A stretch of DNA of 64,000 nucleotides from Lycocorax pyrrhopterus obiensis (lineage: Eukaryota; Chordata; Aves; Passeriformes; Paradisaeidae), in contig JACSVZ010000008.1 of the NCBI GenBank assembly GCA_014706295.1, positions 16,580,159 to 16,644,158 of the forward strand. The letters run 5' to 3'. Positions 37,047 through 46,182 of this stretch are shown here, one piece after another. The notes beneath the pieces were generated by a model. It saw only the letters and a program-made list of their open reading frames with translations, ran no database searches and had not been told where the DNA came from. Every line of letters begins with the position of its first letter. The stretch's first letter is position 1. Made by a program: the position numbers and the translations under genes.

Positions 37047-37105
37047 GACGCGGGCACGCAGGCGTTGGCGCGTGCGCGCGCGCGGCACGTGTCGGCGTGG
37101 GCATC

Positions 37106-37216
37106 ATGGCGGAGCGGCGCGCGGTGCCCAGTGACCTGTTCCCCCTCGTGCTCGCGTTCCTGCGGGAGAGCGGCTGCCAGGGCGCCGCGCGCGCCTTCGC
37201 CAGGGAGGCGGCGGCG
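37106..37216 (+). CDS. NOLC1: NOLC1 coding exon 1: LisH motif
   Basis: A 111-nt exon, residues 1-37, with [18 protein letters not shown] matching the mammalian VPSDLYPLVLGFLRDNQL. This LisH-type helix pair is a dimerisation motif. The end is unusually Ala/Arg-rich ([12 protein letters not shown]). The donor is GTGAGC, phase 0. Confidence 0.95.
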
Positions 37217-40200
37217 GTGAGCGGGGAGCGGGACGGGCGGGACGGGCGGGACGCGGGCTGGCTGACGGACCGGTTGGCCGATTGGCTGGCTGACACGGCC
37301 TCTCTCGCTTTAGAAGGAGCAGGACCCCAACTCGGCCTCCCTCCTGGACATCTTCACCTACTGGCTGCGGTAAGTCCCCTCCGGCGGCGGGGTGCGGGTG
37401 CCCCTCCGCCCGTTCCGCGCCCCGCAGGGCCCCGCTCAGCCCTTCTGCCCGCAGGTCTCCGGCGGCCCAGAAGAGAAAGCTGGTCCCGAACGGCGGCCAG
37501 GCGAAGAGGAAGCCGTCCGCCAGCAGCAGTGACAGCTCCAGCGAGGAGGATGAGAAACCCCCCGCTAAGAAGCCAGGTGAGTTTGTGAGCGGCCCTGGTG
37601 CGGACCGGGGTTGTGTTTGGCATTGGCTTCTCACGTGCCTTTAGAGCTCATCTTCAGCAGCTCTTTTGAGGTCTTTCAGCAGCTGCCGGGGACTAAGTTT
37701 GTATTGACTGATCTCGGTTTTTGCAGGTGTTTCGCCCATGACATGTAAGATATGTTCATTCTAGCTAGGGGAAATCTCTTTATCTTGTTATAATTTAGGC
37801 ACAGCAGAGTTTGTGTCCCATACAAGGTTTTAGCCATTCCAGAGAAACGCCAGGCATCCGTACTCACCTGCTGTTTGTGTGAGGTTGCTACACTTTTTTC
37901 TCTCAAGCTCGTGTACTAGTGCTATCATAAAATACGTCCCTCCACTGCACTTTGCTATGTGGTGAGCTGTATTTTTCCCTTTTATCTGAAACTGTTCTTA
38001 TGTTTTTCCTTAATCACTGTACACAAGACTGTGTATGTCTAGCAGTAGATTTGCGGGAAGGAAGGAATAAATGGGGAGAGGGAGAGGCACAGAAAAAAAA
38101 TATGTCTTCAACTTGAGCCATCCTAAAGCTGAATTTGAACTTAGATCTGATTTTTATTTGATAAGGACGGTTGTAAATATAACATGGGACAAAATTAATT
38201 CTTTTGCTCCACGTTATTAAAAAGCAATCAGTAACCTGGAAGTGGATTTGGCTAAAACACATGTAGGTGTTTGGAACCTTAATGTGGCATTGCAGTGGTT
38301 CTCTTTGCAAGCACCAGTCTGTACTTGTTCAGCAGGTTTCTTAAAGCTAGAAGGTGTGCAGACACAGCTAATATTATCTCAGTTTGGGGGGGTGCTCTTT
38401 CTTTGTGGGCTGTCCTTTTTGGTGATAGACGTCTGCACTTAAATTTGTGTGTGACAAAGATAAAGTCTAGAATTGGTTTTATCTTTTTGCTTACCCATTT
38501 TGGAGCAGTCTGCCACACAGTGCTCAAGAAACAAAGTCAGTGTTATGAACTTCAGTTGTGGTTTAATGACCTTAATATATCATTTTGCCCTGATACCCAC
38601 TAGTGCAGGATATAGGTACATGAAAATTGTGAATTAACTTGTCATCAATGTATGCTGTCCCTTATTTGCAGCTAAAGCATCAGCTGTGCCCAAAGCAAAA
38701 GCAGTTCCTGCAGCCAAGATGGCAGAGAGCAGCAGTGAGGACTCCAGTGGTGATTCAGACTCTGAGGAGGAGAAGAAGCCAGCAAAGGTTGGCTTTTCTT
38801 TCCAGCCTCTTTAATGCACGTTTGACAGTGATGAATAATAGCAAATTTGACCAACAGAATTGCGTGTGAAATTGGGCTCGCTTGTTGTGAGCTATAAAGT
38901 GCCCTGGCTGCTGTGGATACAATGAAAAAAGACATTTCTGTAGTGCCATTTGGACTGGTCCCTGTAAAAATAAATTTCTTGTCTAGCACCCACTTTGTTT
39001 CATATCCAAGTCTGGTCCTTGCTTTTATCCTAAGACTGCCAGGGCTTACTTCCTTTGCAAAGATAGATTTACTTACAGTTGCTACTGTAAATTTGATCTT
39101 TATGTATGTGTGTGTTGATGTAAAAAGATAATCTTCTCTTTCTTTTTTCTTGCTGCAGTCGTGGTCTTGAAGTGGGGGTGGGAAGAATGATGTCGGGGAG
39201 GAAGAGTGGTAACATTGTACACTAGAGGAGACCAACTAGAGTTGGCCAGTCAGTATTTTCAGTCTTAAAGGTAGCGTGATCTGTAGAAGGAAGAGAACAG
39301 TGCCGGCCTCAGAGCTGCCCTGTTTTGAGGAGACAGAACTGAAGACTGATGTGTAAAGGAGGGTTCCAATGCATTTCTGGGAGGTTTTCTAGAGCAAAAC
39401 TCTTATCGTAGGATTTTCAGACTGACCACTAAGCAGAGTAGTGTTTTCAAATCAAAATGGTAACCTCTGTGAAAGACAGCTGTTTCTACACTCTGTGTAC
39501 ATGTCCATCTTATTAGCCTTGTTATCTTTTCATGACTATGAGAGTTAATCAGCTTTTCATCTTGTTGTTTAGAAAGGTGCAAAACCTTTGGTGAAGCCAG
39601 CTGGAACCAAAATCCAGCCTCAGAAGAAAGCAGAGAGTTCCAGCTCTGACTCAAGCAGCTCGGATGAAGGAGCACCGAAGAAGCAACCACCAAAACCAGC
39701 GACACCTAAATCAGGTACCGCTTATTGTGTATCATGAGTGAAATGCAAAATCAAAAAAGCTGGGGACTGTACCTACATGCAAAGACGTGTATTAACATAG
39801 CAGTCTGAAAGTCTGCTTTCACTGCCATTTGCACTCCAGTCCAGTCTCTTCTGACATAGAGGTGTAGAAGTGAGTGCAAATAAAACATCTGGTTCTGAAC
39901 ACTGTGTCGTTTGAATAGGTAGCTGTAGTCAGCAACCTTAACTGTTTAAGTTTTGTTTTTACCATTGTCTTCCCCTCAAAAAGCAGGGAAGATCTTTACG
40001 TAGCCTTTAGTTTTGGAACTTCCCATGAGCCAGAAGAGACGGTTTTCAGAAACTTTCTCTAAGGTTGCAGTAGGATAAACCAACAGTTTTGCAGTACTAC
40101 CTTAATCCGCTCTATAGGCTTCTGTGGTTCTTTTCTCTCTAAGATACTCACTGCTCAATGTAATTATCTGTTGTCTACCAAAGCATGTTTTGCGATGTCC

Positions 40201-43200
40201 CTTTTTACTTCTCTCAAAAGGAAATAAAGCTGCCCAGGCTGCCGCCAAAGTTGTCAATGGAAAAGCAGAAAGCAGTAGCAGCAGCAGTGAAGATTCTGAT
40301 GAGGAAAAGGCTGCACCAAAAAAGGTAAATTAGGCCATGAAAAAGTTAATGAACAGTGTAGAAGTATGGTAAGACTGGGTGTTAGCATCTTGCAGGCACA
40401 GACTACACAGATACTGTGCTCAACATAACTCCTATATCTCCTTCTTCTTCATACAGTGGGATTATGTGTTCTAGCATCTCTCCATGTACTGCTTTCTTCC
40501 CTAATACCTCCTTACTACTTTCTCTGCTCCTTCCTTTACAGGAAAATATCTTGTGTCATAACCATATTGGGTCTCCATTACATAAAGTCGCTTTGGCCTG
40601 ACTCCTTCATGTTTAGCTACCTGTAACTTTGAGTTTTCCACTAGTGAGTGTTTAAAAACGTTTCCTGCAACACAAAAATAATCATAGTTGGTTTTAATCA
40701 CATGGCAGTTGCTAAATTTCAGTCAGTCCTCTGCCCCTTTGTCCAGAGGAGCTCATCATTAGGGGTTCATGGGGCAGAAAACAATAGCAGAGGAGCTAGA
40801 AAGATAATGATGCTCATGTGTTTCTTAAAATTTGCATTTGAGAATCTCTGTTAATCTTTTTCCCTTTGTCTTCAGAATTTGCTCTTAAGTGAGGTGTGGA
40901 ATTAAACAAGGTCCACATCCAGTTGTCCCCACAAGATTTCTGCAATTTCCTTTTTTAACGTGTATTTCTTTTGATAAGGCTGTTCCGAAGAAATCACCTC
41001 TGCCAAAACCTGCAGCTACTCAAGCATGTCCAGGGAAAACCAAACGTGCGAAGAAAAGTTCCAGTAGTGAGGACTCATCTGACAGCTCAGACGATGAAAA
41101 GCCACCTGCAAAACAAAAGCCTAAGTCTGGTACATAAAAAATACTAATTTGGGGTTTTTTGTGAAGTATCCAGGGCTGTTCAGTTGCAGTCCAGCTGATG
41201 GGCTAAAAGGGCCTTTGTTCAGTATGGTATAATGTCTTAGGATTCCAGTACAGAGCTGGTCTGAGTAGAGGGTCAATCATCCAAGGTCCGTCTGACTCTC
41301 TGACCAGAGGATTTGAGAAGGCAGTAAATGAAAACAATGAAAAATTGACATACCTGGTTTTTTTTTGAGAAAGTTTGGTGACAAGCTCCTGTTCTTCTAA
41401 AAGTGCAGAGAAAACTTCTGCAGAGATGATTGAGTCAACTGAATACGAAGAGCAGAGTTAAACTCGGAGTAGAAACAGCAGGGTAGCAGTGGGGTGGGTA
41501 TAATGGTTCAAATTATAAGATAGTGTTGGACTGTAGCTACAGAAGGCGAATAAATGGAAGTGAATAGCAGAAGTGCTTTATTCTAACTACAACAAACATC
41601 TTGTGCTGTTCGCATTATCATGCAGGCATCTGAATGCTGTGTTTCCCTTCATAGGTCCATACAGTGCTGTACCACCTCCTCAAGGAACACAGGCAAAGAA
41701 GGGCCTTGCTAAGGCTGCTGCAAAAAAGGCTGAGAGCAGTGACTCTTCAGACAGTAGTGATGAGGCAGAGCAGGGGCCCTCAAAGGCAGAAGCAGGTATG
41801 TTGTGAGGAGGAGAGGCTGCAAGGGAAGTACTACGTTGTGCCAACAAGGTTTTTGCAAGGTCTCGGCTTCCTTGAAAAAGCCATTAGTCTTTGTTCTGTG
41901 TTGCTGTTCGCTCTGCTGGAAGCTTCTGATTAATTTGAAGGGCATCCCAAACAACACTGTGTACAACTTGTGGATCTGAACTGTGGTCAGGTTAGATTTA
42001 CACATGCTGGTTTGAAAAGTCATCAGGATCTAGTTTAGTTGGAATAAGCCAAGTTCTTGTGTGGCTTCCAGTGGGCTGGCTGAGTGGTGTACTGAGAATG
42101 GAGATTTTTCACATCTGGTAAGGTTTGGATCTTGGGACAAAGGTTTGCTGTGGATGTGGCCTATTAATTTTAAACTTGCTTTTGCAGGCAAAGGAGTAGT
42201 AGCTAAAACAATCCCTGCACAGAAGAAAGCTGTGACTAGCAAGAAGGCTGCATCCAGTTCTGACAGTGACTCAGGTAATTCAAGAAATCAAGTTGTGATT
42301 CTTTTGTGTTAAAGTTTTTACTGGCCAAGTTGCTCTATAGTGGTGCATCTAAGAGCCTTAGCATATGAGCTTAAAAGCTTCAGAGTCTCCATGGCTAGCA
42401 AGATGTGAAATTGAAAACCAGCAGCCTGCTATGCAGGGTGGAGTGTGACCATGAGACAAGACCATTGGCAAGTGCAGAAAGGTCCCCATATTGTTGGATG
42501 GAAAGGGTGGGGAATTGTGTCAAGTTTCTCCCAGAAGTTTAATGGTTAAACTCTTCTTCAGCATCCGTGTCTTGAGATTTTTGGAGTTTGTTATTCCATT
42601 GTGTTTGGAGAAGTTTCTGAAATAAAAATGTAATCATCATTTGAAGTTGAAAGTAGACTTAGAAGATGCCTGCCTTCTCCTAATGTGACCCTAGAAATGG
42701 GGCAGTGTGCTTTGTCTCTCCTGTCAACCAGGTTTGAGGCCTGGTATTTCCCATGTAAGTTCCCTATGTGCTACATTTCCCTCTGAGTTCAAGATGCTCC
42801 TGCGGTGTATCTCAGCATCTCTGGTGCCATGGCAGGGACTGGGTGGCAGCTGCCAGTCTGTCTGTAGACAGCTAGCCCTGGCACTAGGTTGTGTGACACT
42901 CCAGTGAGTGTCAGCAGTTCAGTGTTTTCTGGTTTTGTTGCCTAGTTCTCTCAAAATTGTCAAGTTTTTGATTGCTGCTACTAAAGTGCTCAGAAATATT
43001 CGAATAGATCAGGTTTAGTACTCCAGATTCATGTAACACAATACAAAGGTTTATTTGTACTCAAGAGTCTCCATTTTCAAACTGCTGCTATCTCATCTGA
43101 TGCAGGAAGTAGCTGAAGTGAAATACTGTGCTGTTGCTGCCTCACTTTGTATGCTTTGTCAACTTTATCTCTTAATTTTTTGTATGGTTTTTTTGGTCCT

Positions 43201-46182
43201 TACCACACAGATTGTTTTTCAATGTTTCTTCTCCCCAGTTTTGATGATACTGGTACTTTCTCCAGTTCTTTATTCAGTGCTTCTTCTCCTGCATTATTCT
43301 CCAAATATCTATTTCCTTGTGCATGCATTAGCAAAGAACTTAAACTGTTTCCACTTTCTCCCAACAAAGAAGATGCATGGAAAGATAAATGCTGTCCCCT
43401 GACCATTCAAGTGTTCATCAAATGCTTGCCAGTTACCTAGTGGCTCAGCCTTGAGCCACGAGCCATTTTGGTTTTCACTTACTCATAAGTTACATACATG
43501 TTACCACTAAAGTAACTTGCACGTGAAGCCTATTAACTTGAAGAACTTTTCTTTTTTAGATTCTAGCTCTGAAGATGATAAAAAGAAGGTAGGGAATAAG
43601 CTCCCAGCTAAACAACCTATGATAAAGAATACTTCCAAACCAGCAAAAGTGGTAGTCAAGCCTGGACAAGCAAAGAAAGACTCCAGTTCTTCCTCAGACA
43701 GCTCAGGTATTGGGATGGGAGAGAAGGAGAATTTCTACATGCATGTTGTTCTTGTTCAGACCTCTGTGTTTCTAGGCAGGATCTGAGGGTGCAGTTGGAC
43801 AGGAATACCCATTGCAGTGTTGTTTCAAGCGGATAATGAAGTGCACTGTGTATCAACACTAAATCTGTATGTTAGCCTTGTATTGAAGGAATGGACTTAG
43901 TCTTGATTGTTCTTTTTCTTTCCATTCTAGATTCTGATAGTTCTGACAAGAAGGCAGCTCCTGTGAAGCCCACAACTAAAGCAGCAAAGAAGTCACCAGC
44001 TGCCACAAAGAAAGCACAAACTAGCTCTGATTCAGATAGCAGCTCCAGCAGTTCTGAGGATGAGAAGAAGAAGAAAGGCCCTCCAGCTAAACCAGCTGGC
44101 AAAGTGGCTAAGCCACTGTCCAAACCTTCTACTCCAGCTCCCAAAGCAGACGCATCTGACTCTGATAGCTCAAGCAGTGAAGAAGAAAAACCAGCAGGGA
44201 AACCAGCCACCAAATCTACAGGAGCAGCAAAAGCAACTGTGGGGAAGAAGGCAGCTGCTTCTAGTAGTAGCAGCAGCTCATCAGACAGTTCCAGTGAAGA
44301 GGATGGGAAGCCAAAAAAGGCAGTGAAAGGGGTGCAAAATGGTTCTAAGGCCACTGCCTCCACGGAGAAAGCAAAAGCATCTGCAGCAGCTGCAAACAAC
44401 ATGAAGTCTAAGCCAGCTGGTGGCAGCAGTAGTAGCAGTGAAAGCAGCTCTGAAGAAGAGACTGGAAAAGTCAATGGAGGTATTACCAACAGTCTGGGAA
44501 GTGGGTGGGTCAGGCAGCGTTACTGAGCTAAGCATGAGTGGAAGACTTCCTGAAACAATACTCAGTCTAACCTCTGTGTGTTATTAGATTATGCCATCTG
44601 CTGCAGTAATAAGAGGGAAGGGCTAGTTTTGAATTTGGTGGGATCCTTTTTGTCTGTATTGCATAGCTGCTAGCAGTGAAATTTGTGGTAATGTGAAGTA
44701 CATAATTGCGTAGTTGTTGCCAGTTGCCATCTATGCATGCACAAGGTGTAGTGACAGCAAAGCAGACTGCTGGAGGACCTTGTCTCTGTGGAGTGGGACA
44801 CCATAGGTGAAGCCCCAGTGCACAATCTCAATCTTTAACCCTCCAGGAGGAAAACAACTAGTGATGCACTAGTGATGTGTGCAAGTGCATGTGGCATAGA
44901 TCCAAAACCTGGCAAATTTTGACCAGAACTCTCTCAAGTATGCAAAATCATTGATACAGATTAAGAACAATACCCTATTCCATAAAATTTTATCCATTGG
45001 GATAGGATGGGAAGATCCTCGCTGACTCAGAATTTCTGTTAGTGTCTGGTACAGCAGTCAGTTTTCTGGGTGAAGTAAGCAGGCACCAGTTCTCACACCC
45101 GTGTCAACATTGGGTTTGCTTTCTGGGGAACAGAAGCCATTACTTTTCCCAACAATGCCTTTAAAGTTTTACTGCTGTACATCTGACAGGCACAATTGGG
45201 AAGAAACAGAAGAGGGAAGATGTTCCAGAGCCAGAGACACCACACAGTAAAAAAGCAAAGATCAAAGCCAAAACACCACACACAGTTCCCAAGGTGAAAC
45301 GGGTGAGTGAGAGTGGACTGTGGCAACTGGCTGAAGAGGCATCTCTGCCTTCTGAACAAGTAGGCTGGTTTGGGGTTTTTCTGGGTGGTTGGGCCCACAG
45401 GATTATTTGTATTTTTACTCTTCAAGCACTTAAACCTTGTCTGGAGAACCACCCTAGGGAGTGCACATAAGAACATAATATTATTCTGGCCAAAGCTGTT
45501 TGGATATACTTGCACGGGAGCAGTCTTGACCTGCCTGATCTGAAGCAGGGAAAGAATCATGAATCTGAGAAACACTTAAAGATTGAGGTGATGTGAAGAG
45601 GGCTCCATATTTGCAGGGCAAGGAAGGAGGTTGTTGCTAAAGGAATGTTGTGTGTTTGCATGTGCTTACGGTGTCTCGTTTTCTTTCTCAACAGCCGTCC
45701 TCTCCATTCCGCCGCGTAAGGGAAGAAGAGATTGAGGTGGATGCCCGTGTGGCGGATAACTCGTTTGAAGCAAAGGTAGGGCTAGGTAGCGCCAGAGTGG
45801 TAACACTTGGTCTCTGAAAGTGCATGTCTGCAGAGCAGCCTCAGTGTGTTTCTGGGGAATGGTTTTGGTGAGAACGTTTTCCACCAGGAGGCGCATGGAA
45901 GAGTGGTATCAGCTCCAGAATGAATGTGCTGGGGTTTGGTGGGTACAGTGAAGTGCAGAGCGTTGCCTTCGCTCTCTTGGGTACTGACTTGAATTTCTTT
46001 TTCTCTCCCTCCATCCCTCACAGAAAGGAGCAGCTGGTGACTGGGGTGAGAAGGCTAACAATATCCTGAAATACACTAAAGGCAAATCTTTCCGCCATGA
46101 GAAAACAAAGAAAAAACGAGGCAGCTACCGTGGGGGCACTATATCGACCCAAGTCAATTCCGTCAAGTTTGAAAGTGACTGA
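37106..46182 (+). CDS. NOLC1: NOLC1 (Nopp140), nucleolar and coiled-body phosphoprotein 1; 14 coding exons, complete
   Basis: Highly phosphorylated chaperone of box C/D and H/ACA snoRNPs that shuttles between nucleolus, Cajal bodies and cytoplasm and also associates with RNA polymerase I. Coding exons: 37106-37216, 37314-37369, 37455-37576, 38672-38787, 39573-39714, 40221-40324, 40979-41129, 41655-41795, 42188-42274, 43560-43706, 43931-44479, 45190-45302, 45695-45775, 46024-46182. They total 2079 nt including the stop, giving 692 aa (human 699). Order: N-terminal LisH motif (about 8-37), twelve acidic serine clusters (CK2-type SSSDSSSEE) alternating with Lys/Ala/Pro-rich basic stretches (about 75-575), and the conserved SRP40-type C-terminal domain (614-692). 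All junctions keep frame. The start was chosen at 37106 because it gives the conserved [15 protein letters not shown] amino end and has G at +4. Confidence 0.97.
37314..37369 (+). CDS. NOLC1: NOLC1 coding exon 2
   Basis: A 56-nt exon, residues 38-55 plus 2 nt: [18 protein letters not shown], matching the mammalian NASSLLDIYSFWL. Borders are CTTTAG and GTAAGT. It is separated from exon 1 by an intron of only 97 bp. Confidence 0.95.
37455..37576 (+). CDS. NOLC1: NOLC1 coding exon 3: first acidic cluster
   Basis: A 122-nt exon, residues 56-96 plus one base. A basic stretch ([15 protein letters not shown]) leads into [13 protein letters not shown] and PPAKKP. Borders are CCGCAG and GTGAGT. The 85-bp intron before it is near the minimum usable length. 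Confidence 0.95.
38672..38787 (+). CDS. NOLC1: NOLC1 coding exon 4: acidic cluster 2
   Basis: A 116-nt exon, residues 97-135: [15 protein letters not shown], then [19 protein letters not shown]. The acceptor is TTTGCAG. The donor GTTGGC is weak (no A or G at +3/+4), but the frame requires it. Confidence 0.93.
39573..39714 (+). CDS. NOLC1: NOLC1 coding exon 5: acidic cluster 3
   Basis: A 142-nt exon, residues 136-182 plus one base, with [14 protein letters not shown] between two Lys/Pro-rich flanks. Borders are GTTTAG and GTACCG. Confidence 0.94.
40221..40324 (+). CDS. NOLC1: NOLC1 coding exon 6: acidic cluster 4
   Basis: A 104-nt exon, residues 183-217: [20 protein letters not shown] followed by a Lys/Ala/Pro flank. 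The KxANGKA-type lead-in is also present in mammals. Borders are CAAAAG and GTAAAT. Confidence 0.95.
40979..41129 (+). CDS. NOLC1: NOLC1 coding exon 7: acidic cluster 5
   Basis: A 151-nt exon, residues 218-267 plus one base. [11 protein letters not shown] leads to [18 protein letters not shown]. The acceptor is GATAAG (weak pyrimidine tract close to the AG) and the donor GTACAT. Confidence 0.93.
41655..41795 (+). CDS. NOLC1: NOLC1 coding exon 8: GPYSAVPPP block and acidic cluster 6
   Basis: A 141-nt exon, residues 268-314 plus one base. It begins [11 protein letters not shown], the counterpart of the mammalian GPYSSVPPPSA landmark, then [15 protein letters not shown]. Borders are TCATAG and GTATGT. 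Confidence 0.96.
42188..42274 (+). CDS. NOLC1: NOLC1 coding exon 9
   Basis: An 87-nt exon, residues 315-343 plus one base: a basic stretch, then AASSSDSDS, which completes acidic cluster 7 together with exon 10. Borders are TTTGCAG and GTAATT. It is symmetric in phase (1-1), so it could be skipped in frame. Confidence 0.92.
43560..43706 (+). CDS. NOLC1: NOLC1 coding exon 10
   Basis: A 147-nt exon, residues 344-392 plus one base. [10 protein letters not shown] finishes cluster 7, a Lys/Pro-rich segment follows, and [10 protein letters not shown] opens cluster 8. Phase 1-1. Borders are TTTTAG and GTATTG. Confidence 0.93.
43931..44479 (+). CDS. NOLC1: NOLC1 coding exon 11: large exon with acidic clusters 8 to 12
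   Basis: A 549-nt exon, residues 393-575 plus one base, the longest of the gene. It ends cluster 8 and carries four complete clusters: [53 protein letters not shown] and [17 protein letters not shown], with Lys/Ala/Pro linkers. Borders are TTCTAG and GTATTA. The frame is open throughout. Confidence 0.96.
45190..45302 (+). CDS. NOLC1: NOLC1 coding exon 12: basic linker
   Basis: A 113-nt exon, residues 576-613. [18 protein letters not shown] and [16 protein letters not shown] match the mammalian KKRKQNEAAKEAETPQAKKIK. It is a probable nuclear localisation region. Borders are CTGACAG and GTGAGT. Confidence 0.95.
45695..45775 (+). CDS. NOLC1: NOLC1 coding exon 13: SRP40 C-terminal domain, part 1
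   Basis: An 81-nt exon, residues 614-640: [15 protein letters not shown], then ADNSFEAK, nearly identical from birds to mammals. Borders are CAACAG and GTAGGG, phase 0 at both ends. Confidence 0.97.
46024..46182 (+). CDS. NOLC1: NOLC1 coding exon 14: SRP40 C-terminal domain, part 2, and stop
   Basis: A 159-nt exon, residues 641-692 and a TGA stop at 46180-46182. [37 protein letters not shown] and [10 protein letters not shown] close the protein, as in mammals. Confidence 0.97.
   Translation, partial: KGAAGDWGEKANNILKYTKGKSFRHEKTKKKRGSYRGGTISTQVNSVKFESD

Larger units (their letters stand above)
36880..37480 (+). promoter_or_regulatory. NOLC1: CpG island: NOLC1 promoter and first exons
   Basis: CpG-dense block covering the start codon and exons 1-3. 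It contains a GC box (GGGGCGGGGC, 37001-37010), a tetranucleotide (CGCA)n tract at 37018-37046, and a canonical E-box CACGTG at 37086-37091, only 15 bp before the start codon. NOLC1 is a known MYC-responsive gene in mammals, so the E-box is a plausible site, although its position suggests it is in or next to the 5'UTR. Confidence 0.8.

Noticed and set aside
36803..37588. 261-residue plus-strand open frame starting upstream of NOLC1
   Set aside because: It reads through introns 1 and 2 and their flanks. The conserved NOLC1 N-terminus starts at 37106, and the frame changes at the exon 2 border are explained by splicing.
43872..44489. Long minus-strand open frame of Leu, Ala and Phe opposite NOLC1 exon 11
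   Set aside because: Antisense shadow of Ser/Glu/Lys-rich codons; no splice sites or homology.
37106..46182. Intronic snoRNA genes in NOLC1, which would be fitting for a snoRNP chaperone
   Set aside because: I looked for paired C (RTGATGA) and D (CTGA) boxes and H/ACA tails in the introns and did not find a convincing set. A covariance-model search would settle it.
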